Positions 34,546 to 42,263 of a DNA stretch of 64,000 bases are shown one piece after another. The translations under genes and the position numbers were made by a program. Location: assembly GCF_047314965.1 (NCBI RefSeq), contig NZ_JBLBVK010000054.1:124001-188000 (forward strand), in the 5' to 3' direction. The notes under the pieces are model-generated. The model worked only from the letters and a program-made list of their open reading frames with translations. It did no database searches and was not told the origin of the DNA. Origin of the DNA: JAVJUV01 sp047314965. GTDB taxonomy: Bacteria > Pseudomonadota > Alphaproteobacteria > Rhodobacterales > Rhodobacteraceae. How positions within the stretch are numbered: the first letter of the stretch is position 1; every line of letters begins with the position of its first letter.

Positions 34546-34875
34546 CTATCCAAGATGCTGTAACTGAACGGCCTTGTCCCAACCAAGTGTCAGATTCCGT
34601 CCGGTATCTATCACGGGGCGCTTCATCAGTGCCGGGTATTCTACCAGCAAAGCTTCTGGCGAACGACTGCGCTCAGTCTCGGAAAGCCCTCTCCATGTCG
34701 TTGAACGCTTATTGATCAGAGCATCAGCGAACGCACCAATAAACCTTGCAATCAACGCGTCGTCGAGCGGTTCGGTGCGAACATCTCGGAAAGTGACGTC
34801 CTGTCCCGCGTCCTCCAATGCCTTGATGGCCTTGCGGCAAGTGTCGCAGGTTTTCAATCCGTAAAGGACAGGCAT
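34546..34875 (-). CDS. ArsC/Spx-family (YffB-like) reductase
   Basis: 109 residues. Thioredoxin-fold ArsC family start MPVLYGLKTCDTCRKAIKALEDAG with a CxxC (residues 10 and 13), then FRDVRTEPLDDALIARFI and the family C-terminus ALMKRPVIDTGRNLTLGW. It probably reduces a disulfide or oxyanion with glutathione, but no ars gene is near and the short length fits the YffB/Spx-like subgroup rather than true arsenate reductase. Stand-alone gene; the ~180-bp space upstream is shared with the divergent cold-shock gene. Confidence 0.8.
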   Translation of the reverse strand: MPVLYGLKTCDTCRKAIKALEDAGQDVTFRDVRTEPLDDALIARFIGAFADALINKRSTTWRGLSETERSRSPEALLVEYPALMKRPVIDTGRNLTLGWDKAVQLQHLG

Positions 34876-35053
34876 CGGAAAGTATCCTTCGTGAAATGCA
34901 CAAATGTTAACCTTGTTTTTTTGTCAATACACGCCAGATTCGAGAGTGCAACATGCGTCTTGAGGCGTGCCGTTACATGCGGCATTTCTCTGGAGTTCTT
35001 GCTGCATCAACGACCGCACGCCAATGCGTGCGCCTACGACGAAGGAAGTACCC

Positions 35054-35260
35054 ATGCCTACCGGCACCGTGAAATGGTTCAATACAACAAAGGGTTACGG
35101 CTTCATTGCCCCTGACAATGGAGGCAAGGACATTTTTGTCCACATCTCCGCCGTCGAACGGGCAGGAATGACCGGCCTGGCAGACAACCAGAAAGTTTCC
35201 TACGAATTGATCGAAGGGCGCGACGGGCGCCAGTCGGCGGGAGAACTGAAGGCGATCTGA
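35054..35260 (+). CDS. cold-shock protein (CspA family)
   Basis: 68 residues: MPTGTVKWFNTTKGYGFIAPDNGGKDIFVHISAVERAG contains both RNA-binding motifs KGYGFI and DIFVHIS. A single OB-fold domain, nucleic-acid chaperone, cytosolic. ATG 35054 is preceded by GAAGGAAG. The long upstream stretch without a gene (about 34,880-35,053) is probably the structured 5' leader usual for cold-shock mRNAs, though I did not identify a specific fold. G+C rises sharply just downstream of this gene. Confidence 0.93.
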   Translation: MPTGTVKWFNTTKGYGFIAPDNGGKDIFVHISAVERAGMTGLADNQKVSYELIEGRDGRQSAGELKAI

Positions 35261-35268
35261 AGCCGGTC

Positions 35269-35700
35269 TCAGAGACCTGCTTCTTCTTGGGCGACCTCGG
35301 TGGCGACGGTGATGAGCGTCGGGGCCGGGCTGAGGGACGGCACGGATGACGTGCCGCAGCGAAGGTTTGCGCGGTCGCCCTCCCCTACCGTAACCTCCTG
35401 ATTTACCTGACCATTCGCCGTCATGGCGGTGATAGTCCACGTGCCCTGGGGGACGCGGATGAGGATGGGCTGGCCGACGCGGCAGGTGCCGATGGAGCGG
35501 CCGTTCAGAAGGATTGCGGGCGCGGTGGCGACATTGGTCACCAGCCCCACTTCCGTCCTGCGATACACCAATATCTCGTTGCTGGGCATCTCGCCCTCAC
35601 CAATTATGGTGGGATCAGGGTCCTGCCCCGCCGGTCCGATCTGAACGGCGCCGGCACAGGCCGTCAGTGAAAAAGCGAAAATCAACGGCAAAAAGCGCAT
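35269..35700 (-). CDS. hypothetical lipoprotein, GC-rich
   Basis: 143 residues from ATG 35700. MRFLPLIFAFSLTAC is a lipoprotein signal (lipobox LTAC, Cys 15). The mature part has EILVYRRTEVGLVTNVATAPAILLNGRSIGTCRVGQPILIRVPQGTWTITA and a further Cys near the end; the beta-rich pattern recalls small PEGA/DUF2846-like domains, but I do not claim the family. The longer frame upstream has no signal sequence. First gene of the GC-rich segment. Confidence 0.7.
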   Translation of the reverse strand: MRFLPLIFAFSLTACAGAVQIGPAGQDPDPTIIGEGEMPSNEILVYRRTEVGLVTNVATAPAILLNGRSIGTCRVGQPILIRVPQGTWTITAMTANGQVNQEVTVGEGDRANLRCGTSSVPSLSPAPTLITVATEVAQEEAGL

Positions 35701-35811
35701 CAGAATCCCCCGGTCGGCAAACGGTGTGCAAAACGTCGGCAAAACGTATGGCACCCGGTATGGCAGTATGCCGCCGGGGGCGCGGGACGCAACCGCAGGG
35801 GGCAAGAAATC

Positions 35812-36213
35812 TCAGCCAAAAATCGCCCGCGTCACCCAGACACCGCCCACGGCGGACACGCCGGTCAGCACCGTGCCCCAGGCCCAGTCGGTGAAAACCA
35901 TGCGGGGATGCCAGGCCTCGAGCGTGGCGTAGTTCGTCCACTCATAGGTGCCATAGGCGATGGCGCCCAGAAGCGCGCCCTGCCAGAGCGCGCGGAGCAG
36001 ATCGCCGTCCTTCAGCGCGGGATAGGACACGAGGATCAGAAGCCCCGCGACATAGAACAGGTAGAAGGCGGCGGCGGGGCCGATCCGGGGGGTGTCGAGA
36101 ATGGCGTCGCCCAGATGCTGACGGAAGAGCGGCGCCATGACCGTGTTCAGCATGATCGCGTCGAGGATCAGGAAGATGCCGGCGGTCGAGAGATAGAGGG
36201 TGAGGGTCTGCAT
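35812..36213 (-). CDS. DUF2177 membrane protein
   Basis: 133 residues with four hydrophobic segments. LDAIMLNTVMAPLFRQHLGD, GPAAAFYLFYVAGLLILVSYPAL and LLGAIAYGTYEWTNYATLEAW fit the DUF2177 family of small inner-membrane proteins of unknown function. GGAG lies about 5-8 nt upstream of the ATG. It diverges from the RAYT gene, whose ATG lies 82 bp away. Confidence 0.8.
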   Translation of the reverse strand: MQTLTLYLSTAGIFLILDAIMLNTVMAPLFRQHLGDAILDTPRIGPAAAFYLFYVAGLLILVSYPALKDGDLLRALWQGALLGAIAYGTYEWTNYATLEAWHPRMVFTDWAWGTVLTGVSAVGGVWVTRAIFG

Positions 36214-36295
36214 GAGCGCGCTCCTTTGTAAGGAATACGCGGGAGAGCGCGGTTTGGTTCACGAAGCGTTAACCACGGATCGGCGAAGCCGGGGA

Positions 36296-36781
36296 ATGTC
36301 GGACTATCTGAGGCCGTGCGTTCCGGGCGCGACGGTGTTCTTCACGGTAACTTTGGCGAAGCGTGGCGGCGATGTGTTGACCCGCGAAATCGGGGCGCTG
36401 CGCGATGCGGTGCGCCAGACCAGGGCCGTGCGCCCGTTCCGGATCGACGCATGGGTGGTCATGCCGGATCATCTTCATGCGGTCTGGACGCTGCCGGAAG
36501 GCGATGCCGATTGCTCGGTGCGCTGGGGCGCGATCAAGGCGCGGTTCGTGATGAATGTGCGTAGGGCGGGCTTCAGCCCGCCAACCAGGTTACCGCCTGT
36601 GGCAACGGGCAGGTTTGCCGGGCTGAAGCCCGGCCTACGCGTCGGAAAGCGGGAAGCCGCGATATGGCAACGCCGGTTCTGGGAGCATCACATCCGGGAC
36701 GAGTGCGATTTCCGAGCGCATGTGGAGTATTGTTGGTTCAATCCCGTGAAACACGGGTTTGTCGAGCACCCGGCCGATTGA
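36296..36781 (+). CDS. REP-associated tyrosine transposase (RAYT)
   Basis: 161 residues from ATG 36296. HUH motif MPDHLHAVW (H59, H61) and catalytic Tyr in HVEYCWFNPVKHG (Y145), with the family-typical IWQRRFWEHHIRDECDF. RAYTs are single-copy Y1 transposases that cut and mobilise short REP palindromes rather than themselves. Two REP-like palindromes, in opposite orientation, are inside the gene (36561-36582 and 36617-36640) and are translated in frame as VRRAGFSPP and AGLKPGLR between the HUH and Tyr motifs. Further copies follow the gene. Confidence 0.88.
   Translation: MSDYLRPCVPGATVFFTVTLAKRGGDVLTREIGALRDAVRQTRAVRPFRIDAWVVMPDHLHAVWTLPEGDADCSVRWGAIKARFVMNVRRAGFSPPTRLPPVATGRFAGLKPGLRVGKREAAIWQRRFWEHHIRDECDFRAHVEYCWFNPVKHGFVEHPAD
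36561..36582 (+). repeat. REP-like palindrome 1 (inside RAYT gene)
   Basis: GTAG followed by GGCGGGCTTCAGCCCGCC: head GTAGG plus a GC-rich hairpin. Encoded in frame within the transposase. Confidence 0.75.
36617..36640 (-). repeat. REP-like palindrome 2 (inside RAYT gene, inverted)
   Basis: GCCGGGCTGAAGCCCGGC followed by CTACGC; on the minus strand it begins GCGTAGGCCGGGCTTCAG. It is inverted relative to copy 1, 34 bp away, so the pair makes a BIME-like unit inside the coding sequence. Confidence 0.75.
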
Positions 36782-36821
36782 CCGTATTCGTCGTATCACC
36801 GGGACCGGGCGCGGTTCGGAA

Positions 36822-36844
36822 CGTAGGCCGGGCTTCAGCCCGGC
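36822..36844 (+). repeat. REP-like palindrome 3
   Basis: CGTAG then GCCGGGCTTCAGCCCGGC; identical in its hairpin to copy 2 read on the other strand, 40 bp after the RAYT stop. Confidence 0.75.
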
Positions 36845-36896
36845 ATGGCGGGTGGTTGGGGTTGGGCATGCCGGGATGGCGGGGCTTGCCGGATTT

Positions 36897-36918
36897 GCCG
36901 GGGTAAACCCCGGCGTAC
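36897..36918 (-). repeat. REP-like palindrome 4 (variant stem)
   Basis: GCCGGGGTAAACCCCGGC followed by GTAC; the stem differs from copies 1-3 but the head/stem arrangement is similar (inverted). Confidence 0.6.
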
Positions 36919-36920
36919 TT

Positions 36921-36945
36921 GGTGGGGTGGCATCCCACCCTACGC
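36921..36945 (-). repeat. REP-like palindrome 5 (variant stem)
   Basis: GGTGGGGTGGCATCCCACC followed by CTACGC; on the minus strand it starts GCGTAGGGTGGGATG, sharing the GTAGG head. It ends 18 bp before the stop of the AT-rich gene. Confidence 0.6.
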
Positions 36946-36962
36946 TTGCCTTGCAACGACAA

Positions 36963-37904
36963 TCAATCGTTATCACTCTCGTCAATAACTTCTAAGTCTT
37001 CTTCGTCATCTCTAAGATCGCCAACGCCAACAACAATCAACTTCGCGACCCTACCGGTTCGCGTCACGTCTCGCATAACATCAAAACGAATAACACAAGA
37101 CGGATCATCGGAGTTCGCAATATTCTTCTGAAGACTTTCCGCAATTAGGTTGACACCCTCACTCGTTCTTCCGGCGGCCGTCAAATAAAATGGAATGGGG
37201 CGAGGATGTGTCGTAGGAACAAACCGACCATTAAAAGTGTTCATATTGAACATGGATACACGACCTCCAATGGAGATCACATCATCAACACGTGTGCGAT
37301 AGCGCAGACCTTGAAATGTATCCAAATTAATTTGAACATCGCTTTTAGTTGCATCTACCCCTTTGCCCACAATTGCCAATTCTGCTGTTTCCGAACCCAC
37401 TATAGGTCTATGCATGTCGGCTATGGCCGGCTCAACTTTCTCAACCAACGATTCCAACTGACTCTTTTTGGGCATCAAGAAGCCTTCGCTACCATCCTGA
37501 AGCGCTCGCTCATATGTTTCTCGTAGGCTTTCCTCGTAATCGACTTTTTGGCCAGTCGCCTCGTGAACAACAAAGTCGTACAGAGAAAAAATAACATGAC
37601 CCAAAGGGTTATTGGGCTCCAAAGATCCTAGGGCAAAAGCACCCACACTCATTGAGGTTATGAGTGCAGGGAACTTGTACGAACCGAAATCAGGAGGCGC
37701 ACACAGGATCTGAGCACCACGTAAAGACGTAGACTGAGTGATGATTTCGTTGTTAAGCGCGAAGTGCGTTACAAGCGAAAGGCTCCTCTCATAACCTCGA
37801 ATTGCTCGTGACAGATCGTAAAGATCGATAAGACCTTCGTCCGCAAGTTCACCTTTGTACCGAAGCGTAATTGGAAAAGGGTTTCCAGTATACTCGATTA
37901 TCAA
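36963..37904 (-). CDS. AT-rich conserved hypothetical protein (DUF7946-like)
   Basis: 313 residues. ITLRYKGELADEGLIDLYDLSRAIRGYERSLSLVTHFALNNEIITQ at the N-terminus and TAAGRTSEGVNLIAESL near the C-terminus resemble a sporadically distributed family I recall as DUF7946; no catalytic motif is apparent and the tail is very acidic (RDDEEDLEVIDESDND). Two sampled 60-base lines of this gene are 38% and 42% G+C, against 68% in adjacent thyX, so it was almost certainly acquired. The start is a TTG overlapping the thyX stop (TTGA), preceded by AAAGGAG inside the last thyX codons, giving direct translational coupling. Confidence 0.7.
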   Translation of the reverse strand: MIIEYTGNPFPITLRYKGELADEGLIDLYDLSRAIRGYERSLSLVTHFALNNEIITQSTSLRGAQILCAPPDFGSYKFPALITSMSVGAFALGSLEPNNPLGHVIFSLYDFVVHEATGQKVDYEESLRETYERALQDGSEGFLMPKKSQLESLVEKVEPAIADMHRPIVGSETAELAIVGKGVDATKSDVQINLDTFQGLRYRTRVDDVISIGGRVSMFNMNTFNGRFVPTTHPRPIPFYLTAAGRTSEGVNLIAESLQKNIANSDDPSCVIRFDVMRDVTRTGRVAKLIVVGVGDLRDDEEDLEVIDESDND

Positions 37905-38806
37905 TCAATTACTCCTTTAAACTCCCGCCATTCCCCCTTCGACATGCCGGAGGTCTCCTGCGTGACCTCCTCTCCTTTCAGCATCCGCCGCAGGCAGTCC
38001 AGCGCCTTCCCCGACAGCGTCGCGCCGCCCATGCGGTAGTCCTCGAAGGCGGCGTAGGCGAAGGGGACCCAGTCGCGGACCAGTTCGCAGATCTGCTCGG
38101 CATAGACGCGGATCTCGTACTGGGCGTGGCTGTCTGCGCGCAGGCGCAGGAAGTGGAAGAGGTTGTGGAGGTCTACCTTCCAGTACCACTGGGTGTAGAT
38201 GTTGGCGGGCAGGTTCATGCGGGCCAGTTCTCGGGCCAGGCCCTGTTGCCCCTCCTGCCCGATCATTTCCTCGTAGTGGTCATAGCAGCGCGCGGCGTCG
38301 CCTTTCAGGTAGTCGAGCACGCGGGCCGCTTCCTCGCCCGAGAGCGCCTCGCCCCGGCCCTGGTTGTTGATCGTGGATTGCGCGGCGAGGTCTTCGGCGC
38401 GCGGGATGTAGAACTCGCGGTCGAGGATCGAGTAGCGGGCGGAGTATTCGTTCACGTTGGCGGTGCGGTGGCGGATCCACTGGCGGGCGACGAAGACGGG
38501 GAGTTTGACGTGGAGTTTCAGCTCGCACATCTCGAAGGGGGTCGAGTGCCAGTGGCGCATGAGGTAGCGGATCAGGCCCTCGTCGTTCGAGACGGCCTTG
38601 GTGCCCTTGCCATAGGAGACGCGGGCGGCCTGGGTGATGGCGTTGTCGTCGCCCATGTAGTCGATGACGCGGACGAAGCCGTGGTCGAGCACGGGATAGG
38701 CGGTGTAGAGGTGTTTCTCCATGCCGTCGGCAACCGCGCGGAGGGTCTGGCGCGGCGTGGCGCGAAGGTCGTCGATTTCGGCCTGCTGTTCGGGCGTGAG
38801 TGGCAT
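37901..38806 (-). CDS. thyX: FAD-dependent thymidylate synthase
   Basis: 301 residues. ThyX motif RHRTANVNEYSARY at 112-125 (RHRxxxxNExSxRY) and RVSYGKGTKAVSNDEGLIRYLMRHWHSTPFEMCELKLHVK. It makes dTMP from dUMP with methylene-tetrahydrofolate, FAD and NADPH; dUMP could come from the dUTPase encoded at 51.3 kb. The C-terminal codons carry a strong ribosome site for the AT-rich gene. The AAAGGAG is part of the thyX coding sequence (KGVID end). Confidence 0.95.
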   Translation of the reverse strand: MPLTPEQQAEIDDLRATPRQTLRAVADGMEKHLYTAYPVLDHGFVRVIDYMGDDNAITQAARVSYGKGTKAVSNDEGLIRYLMRHWHSTPFEMCELKLHVKLPVFVARQWIRHRTANVNEYSARYSILDREFYIPRAEDLAAQSTINNQGRGEALSGEEAARVLDYLKGDAARCYDHYEEMIGQEGQQGLARELARMNLPANIYTQWYWKVDLHNLFHFLRLRADSHAQYEIRVYAEQICELVRDWVPFAYAAFEDYRMGGATLSGKALDCLRRMLKGEEVTQETSGMSKGEWREFKGVID

Positions 38807-38946
38807 GCGGTGTCCCCCTGTCGTGCGAGTCGTTTGGCTACTTTATCTGGTGCGGGGGTGGGGGTGAACCGCAATATGCGGATGGCGTTGACTTTGCGCG
38901 GCAGGCCATTAAGGGTGCTGTGACCGATTTGAGAGGCAAGATTGAG

Positions 38947-40317
38947 ATGGTGCGGTTACTGGCGATCCTGATTGCGGTCATGGGCCTTGGGCTGGGCGCG
39001 GCGGTGGCGCAGACCCAGGTGCCGGACGGGGCGACCGTAGTGTCCAGCGTGCAGGCGCGCGCGATCGCACGGAAGGCGCTTGCCGAAGGCAAGCTGCAGA
39101 TTGCGGACGCTTTGACCGCGGCGCTGCTGGTGCAAAACCCGACCGACGCCGAGGCGCTGATGATCCGGGCGCTGCTGATGCGGGCCCTGGGGCGGCTGGA
39201 TGAGGCCCGCGAGCATGCCGCCTCTGCCTGGCGCCATGCCCCGACACCTGCCCTGCGTTTCGAGGCGGCGATGCTGACGGCGGATGTGCTGACGCGGCAG
39301 GAGAAGTTCAGCCGAGCCCAGTTCTGGCTGCGCCGCGCGGACCAGGCCGCCCCCGACGACCAAAGGCGCGCCGTTGCCGCGCGAGCCTTCGGTGTCGTCC
39401 GTCAACGCAACCCGCTGCAGGTCAACCTGCGGTTCTCGCTGAAGCCGTCGAACAACGTCAACAACGGGGCCGAAACGCTGGAGATCGACATCGGCGGGCT
39501 GCCGTTTCTCATCGACAGTTCGGGCCAGCAACTGGGCGGCTGGGAAGGCTCGACCGGGCTGTCCTTCGGATATCGGCTGGCCGAGAACAAGACCGCGCGC
39601 ACGGACATCCTGGCGGACGTGTTCTTCCGCAAAGTGTGGCTGAATTCCGAGGCCGCCATTCTGGCCCCGGCCGCGCGTGGCTCGGATTACGACTATGGAG
39701 CATTGGTCGCCGGAATTCGACACCAGAGGCTTATATGGCCTGACATGGGCCCGAGCACGATTGCGGGCATCGCGGGGCAAAGCTGGTATGGCGGGGAGAA
39801 GCTGGCGCGCTGGGTCGAGATTCAACTTGGCCAGAACGTCAAGCGCTCGGAACAAAGCGCGTTGCGCTTCGGGGTGAAGGCGCGGGTCGAGAAGCGGCTG
39901 GATGACAGCATCAACGACTCGCGGTCGCTGGGGCTAAGCGCGGAATACCTGCGGGCGATCGAAGGTGGTGGAGGCTACAGCCTTGGTGCCCGCGTACAGA
40001 ATATCTGGTCAGACTCCGCAACCGTCGACAGCCTGATCCTGGGTTTCAGCGCCAGCAGGACGCTGCCGAAACTGGGGCCTGTGCAGCCGCGGCTCAGCAT
40101 GTCCGCCGAAAACCGCGACTATCAGAAATGGGCTGCGACAGCCGGTGGCCGGGAAGACAGGACGCTCAGCCTGCAGATTGACGCGACATGGTCCGATGTC
40201 AGCTACTACGGGTTCGTTCCGCAGGCCACTCTGATCGCCCGCCGGACATGGTCAAACGTGGATATCTATGACCGGAATGAACTGTCGCTCGGGCTGACCG
40301 TGGTCTCGCGTTTCTGA
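38947..40317 (+). CDS. Slam-like outer-membrane protein (TPR + DUF560 barrel)
   Basis: 456 residues from ATG 38947 with a Sec signal (MVRLLAILIAVMGLGLGAAVAQ). TPR-like helices follow at about 35-150 (ALLVQNPTDAEALMIRALLMRALGRLDEAREHA), then a beta-barrel (from about 165: LRFSLKPSNNVNNG, GWEGSTGLSFGYRL) ending in LSLGLTVVSRF with a terminal Phe, as usual for outer-membrane proteins. This is the layout of surface lipoprotein assembly modifiers, which move lipoproteins to the cell surface. No obvious client is encoded beside it; the lipoprotein at 35.3 kb is the nearest candidate. Confidence 0.8.
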   Translation: MVRLLAILIAVMGLGLGAAVAQTQVPDGATVVSSVQARAIARKALAEGKLQIADALTAALLVQNPTDAEALMIRALLMRALGRLDEAREHAASAWRHAPTPALRFEAAMLTADVLTRQEKFSRAQFWLRRADQAAPDDQRRAVAARAFGVVRQRNPLQVNLRFSLKPSNNVNNGAETLEIDIGGLPFLIDSSGQQLGGWEGSTGLSFGYRLAENKTARTDILADVFFRKVWLNSEAAILAPAARGSDYDYGALVAGIRHQRLIWPDMGPSTIAGIAGQSWYGGEKLARWVEIQLGQNVKRSEQSALRFGVKARVEKRLDDSINDSRSLGLSAEYLRAIEGGGGYSLGARVQNIWSDSATVDSLILGFSASRTLPKLGPVQPRLSMSAENRDYQKWAATAGGREDRTLSLQIDATWSDVSYYGFVPQATLIARRTWSNVDIYDRNELSLGLTVVSRF

Positions 40318-40384
40318 CCACGCGCACTGGACATTTTCGTGCCGCTCTGCACTCTCTCGGGAAACCACAAAAAGGGAGAGACCG

Positions 40385-40819
40385 ATGGGCATTGAATATC
40401 TGCACACCATGGTTCGCGTGAAAGACCTTGAGAAATCAAAGGCTTTTTACGAAATGCTTGGACTAATCGAGCGCCGGCGAAGCGAGAATGAAAAGGGACG
40501 ATTCACGTTGGTGTTCATGTGCCCACCAGATCAGGCGGATGGCAAAGCTGATGTCGAACTGACCTACAACTGGGATGGCGATGACGGTCTGCCTTCCGAC
40601 AGCCGGCACTTCGGGCATCTGGCATACCGCGTCGACAATATCTACGAACTGTGCCAGCAGCTGATGGACGCGGGCATCACGATTAACAGACCACCGCGCG
40701 ATGGGCACATGGCGTTCGTGCGGTCGCCTGACAACGTCTCGGTGGAGTTGCTTCAGCGCGGCGAGGCCCTTCCACCGCAAGAACCTTGGGCCAGCATGGG
40801 CAACACCGGTCATTGGTGA
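40385..40819 (+). CDS. gloA: lactoylglutathione lyase (glyoxalase I)
   Basis: 144 residues, VOC fold. YLHTMVRVKDLEKSKAFYEMLGL (metal His 6-7 region), VELTYNWDGDD (Glu ligand), HFGHLAYRVDNIYELC (His) and SPDNVSVELLQRGE (Glu) give the metal-site pattern of GloA. It converts the methylglyoxal-glutathione hemithioacetal to S-lactoylglutathione. AAGGGAGAG lies before the ATG. Its stop overlaps the GTG of the following DUF1194 gene (GTGA). Confidence 0.9.
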   Translation: MGIEYLHTMVRVKDLEKSKAFYEMLGLIERRRSENEKGRFTLVFMCPPDQADGKADVELTYNWDGDDGLPSDSRHFGHLAYRVDNIYELCQQLMDAGITINRPPRDGHMAFVRSPDNVSVELLQRGEALPPQEPWASMGNTGHW

Positions 40820-41499
40820 TCCGGGCAGCGACGCTGGCGCTTGTCCTGTCGGCAATCCTGCCCGGCCAGGCGCTGGCGTGCCGCATGGCGCTGCTTCTGG
40901 CGTTGGACGTATCCTCTTCAGTGGATGAAACTGAATACCTGCTGCAACGCAACGGCCTGGCCGCGGCGCTTCTGGCACCGGAGGTCGAGGCAGCTTTCAT
41001 AAGCGGGTCGGCCCCTGTGGCAATTTCCGCCTTCGAGTGGAGCGGACGCTACAACCAGCAGACGATCCTTGACTGGCGGCTTATTCGATCCCCTTCGGAC
41101 CTGCTTGCCGCCTCGGAGCGTATTGCCTCCACCCGACGCAGCGAAGACGAGTTCCCTACTGCTCTTGGTTATGCGCTGGGGCACGCGGCAAGCTTGTTCG
41201 ACGAGGCGCCTTCCTGCGATCGGAGGACCATCGACGTAAGCGGTGACGGTGAAAACAACGACGGGTTCGCGCCCGGGCTGGCATATCGGCACTTCCCCTT
41301 GCAGAATGTAACGGTCAATGCGCTTGCCATAGGTGGGTCCGTGCAGCTTGAAGAGTTAATCGAGTACTTCCGACGCGAAGTCATCCGCGGCCCCGGCTCG
41401 TTCGTCGAGACTGCGTCGGATTATAACGACTTCGAAAACGCCATTCGAAGGAAACTCGAGCGCGAATTGTCGACCCGGGCTGTCGGAGCGCTCCGATGA
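40816..41499 (+). CDS. DUF1194 secreted VWA-like protein, copy 1
   Basis: 227 residues from GTG 40816 overlapping the gloA stop (GTGA); the longer frame upstream is inside gloA. A signal peptide (LALVLSAILPGQALA) precedes CRMALLLALDVSSSVDETEY, a MIDAS-like DxSxS motif, and a later TIDVSGDGENNDGFAPG. DUF1194 proteins are periplasmic VWA-fold proteins of unknown function. It is followed by a paralogue whose ATG overlaps its stop (ATGA), so gloA and the two DUF1194 genes form a coupled unit. Confidence 0.85.
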   Translation: MIRAATLALVLSAILPGQALACRMALLLALDVSSSVDETEYLLQRNGLAAALLAPEVEAAFISGSAPVAISAFEWSGRYNQQTILDWRLIRSPSDLLAASERIASTRRSEDEFPTALGYALGHAASLFDEAPSCDRRTIDVSGDGENNDGFAPGLAYRHFPLQNVTVNALAIGGSVQLEELIEYFRREVIRGPGSFVETASDYNDFENAIRRKLERELSTRAVGALR

Positions 41500-42263
41500 A
41501 ACGCTTTTGCCTTCTGCTTCTCCTGTGTCTGGTCCCGTTGCGGGGGGACGCAGCCTGCAGGCTGGCCTTGGCCATGGCCCTGGATGTCTCGGGGTCGGTG
41601 GATGCAGAGGAGTATCGCCTGCAGATGTCGGGGCTGGCTGCGGCACTCGGCGATCCGGATGTAGAAGCCGCCTTGTTTTCGATGCCGGAGGCCCTGGTCG
41701 CCCTATCGGTCTTTGAATGGTCTTCCGCGAGCTACCAGCGAATTATCCATGACTGGATTCTTGTCGAGGATCGCACGGTGCTGGGCGAAATCAGGGGGCG
41801 ATTGGTGACTTGGGAGCGCGAGAAGGCGCCAGAAGCGACCGGTCTTGGAGCGGCGATGGAATTCGGAAAGGCGCTTCTGGACAGGGCACCGGCATGCTGG
41901 AACCAAACCCTCGACGTCTCCGGTGATGGCAAGAACAATGACTGGCCGGAACCCAGATACGTTCGGGCGCAAGGTACGCTTGCGGGTATCAGAATAAACG
42001 CGCTGGTGATTGCCGAGAGTCCCGGCAGCGAAGGACAACGGCCTCCGGTACTCGCATCAGACCTCGCGGATTATTTCCGCGCCAACGTCATCCAAGGCTC
42101 GGATGCCTTCGTGGAAACAGCGCTGGGATTTCAGGATTATGCGACAGCCATGCAGCGCAAATTGCTGCGTGAACTGAAAGCGCAGCCTGTTGGCGTGCTG
42201 CCGAGAAGGTTCGGCGAGCGCATCGTACCCGCCAGATTGAGCGAACCAGTTACGGGTCAGTAG
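41496..42263 (+). CDS. DUF1194 secreted VWA-like protein, copy 2
   Basis: 255 residues. Signal peptide MKRFCLLLLLCLVPLRGDA; CRLALAMALDVSGSVDAEEYRLQ (DxSxS) and TLDVSGDGKNNDWPEPRY parallel copy 1 closely, but the C-terminus is longer (LPRRFGERIVPARLS). The two genes share order and spacing of motifs, so they arose by tandem duplication and have diverged well. It overlaps the convergent MarR-family gene by 7 bp. Confidence 0.85.
   Translation: MKRFCLLLLLCLVPLRGDAACRLALAMALDVSGSVDAEEYRLQMSGLAAALGDPDVEAALFSMPEALVALSVFEWSSASYQRIIHDWILVEDRTVLGEIRGRLVTWEREKAPEATGLGAAMEFGKALLDRAPACWNQTLDVSGDGKNNDWPEPRYVRAQGTLAGIRINALVIAESPGSEGQRPPVLASDLADYFRANVIQGSDAFVETALGFQDYATAMQRKLLRELKAQPVGVLPRRFGERIVPARLSEPVTGQ

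Noticed and set aside
34546..34875. arsenic-resistance locus
   Set aside because: A single ArsC/Spx-like gene without arsR, arsB or acr3; more likely YffB-like.
36296..36781. IS200/IS605 insertion sequence
   Set aside because: HUH-Tyr protein is of RAYT type with REP palindromes and no left/right IS ends or TnpB.
36963..37904. confident defence gene call
   Set aside because: Atypical composition alone does not show function; no defence neighbour or catalytic motif was seen.
38280..38874. Pro/Arg-rich minus-strand frames in thyX
   Set aside because: Shadow frames of GC-rich thyX with biased composition.
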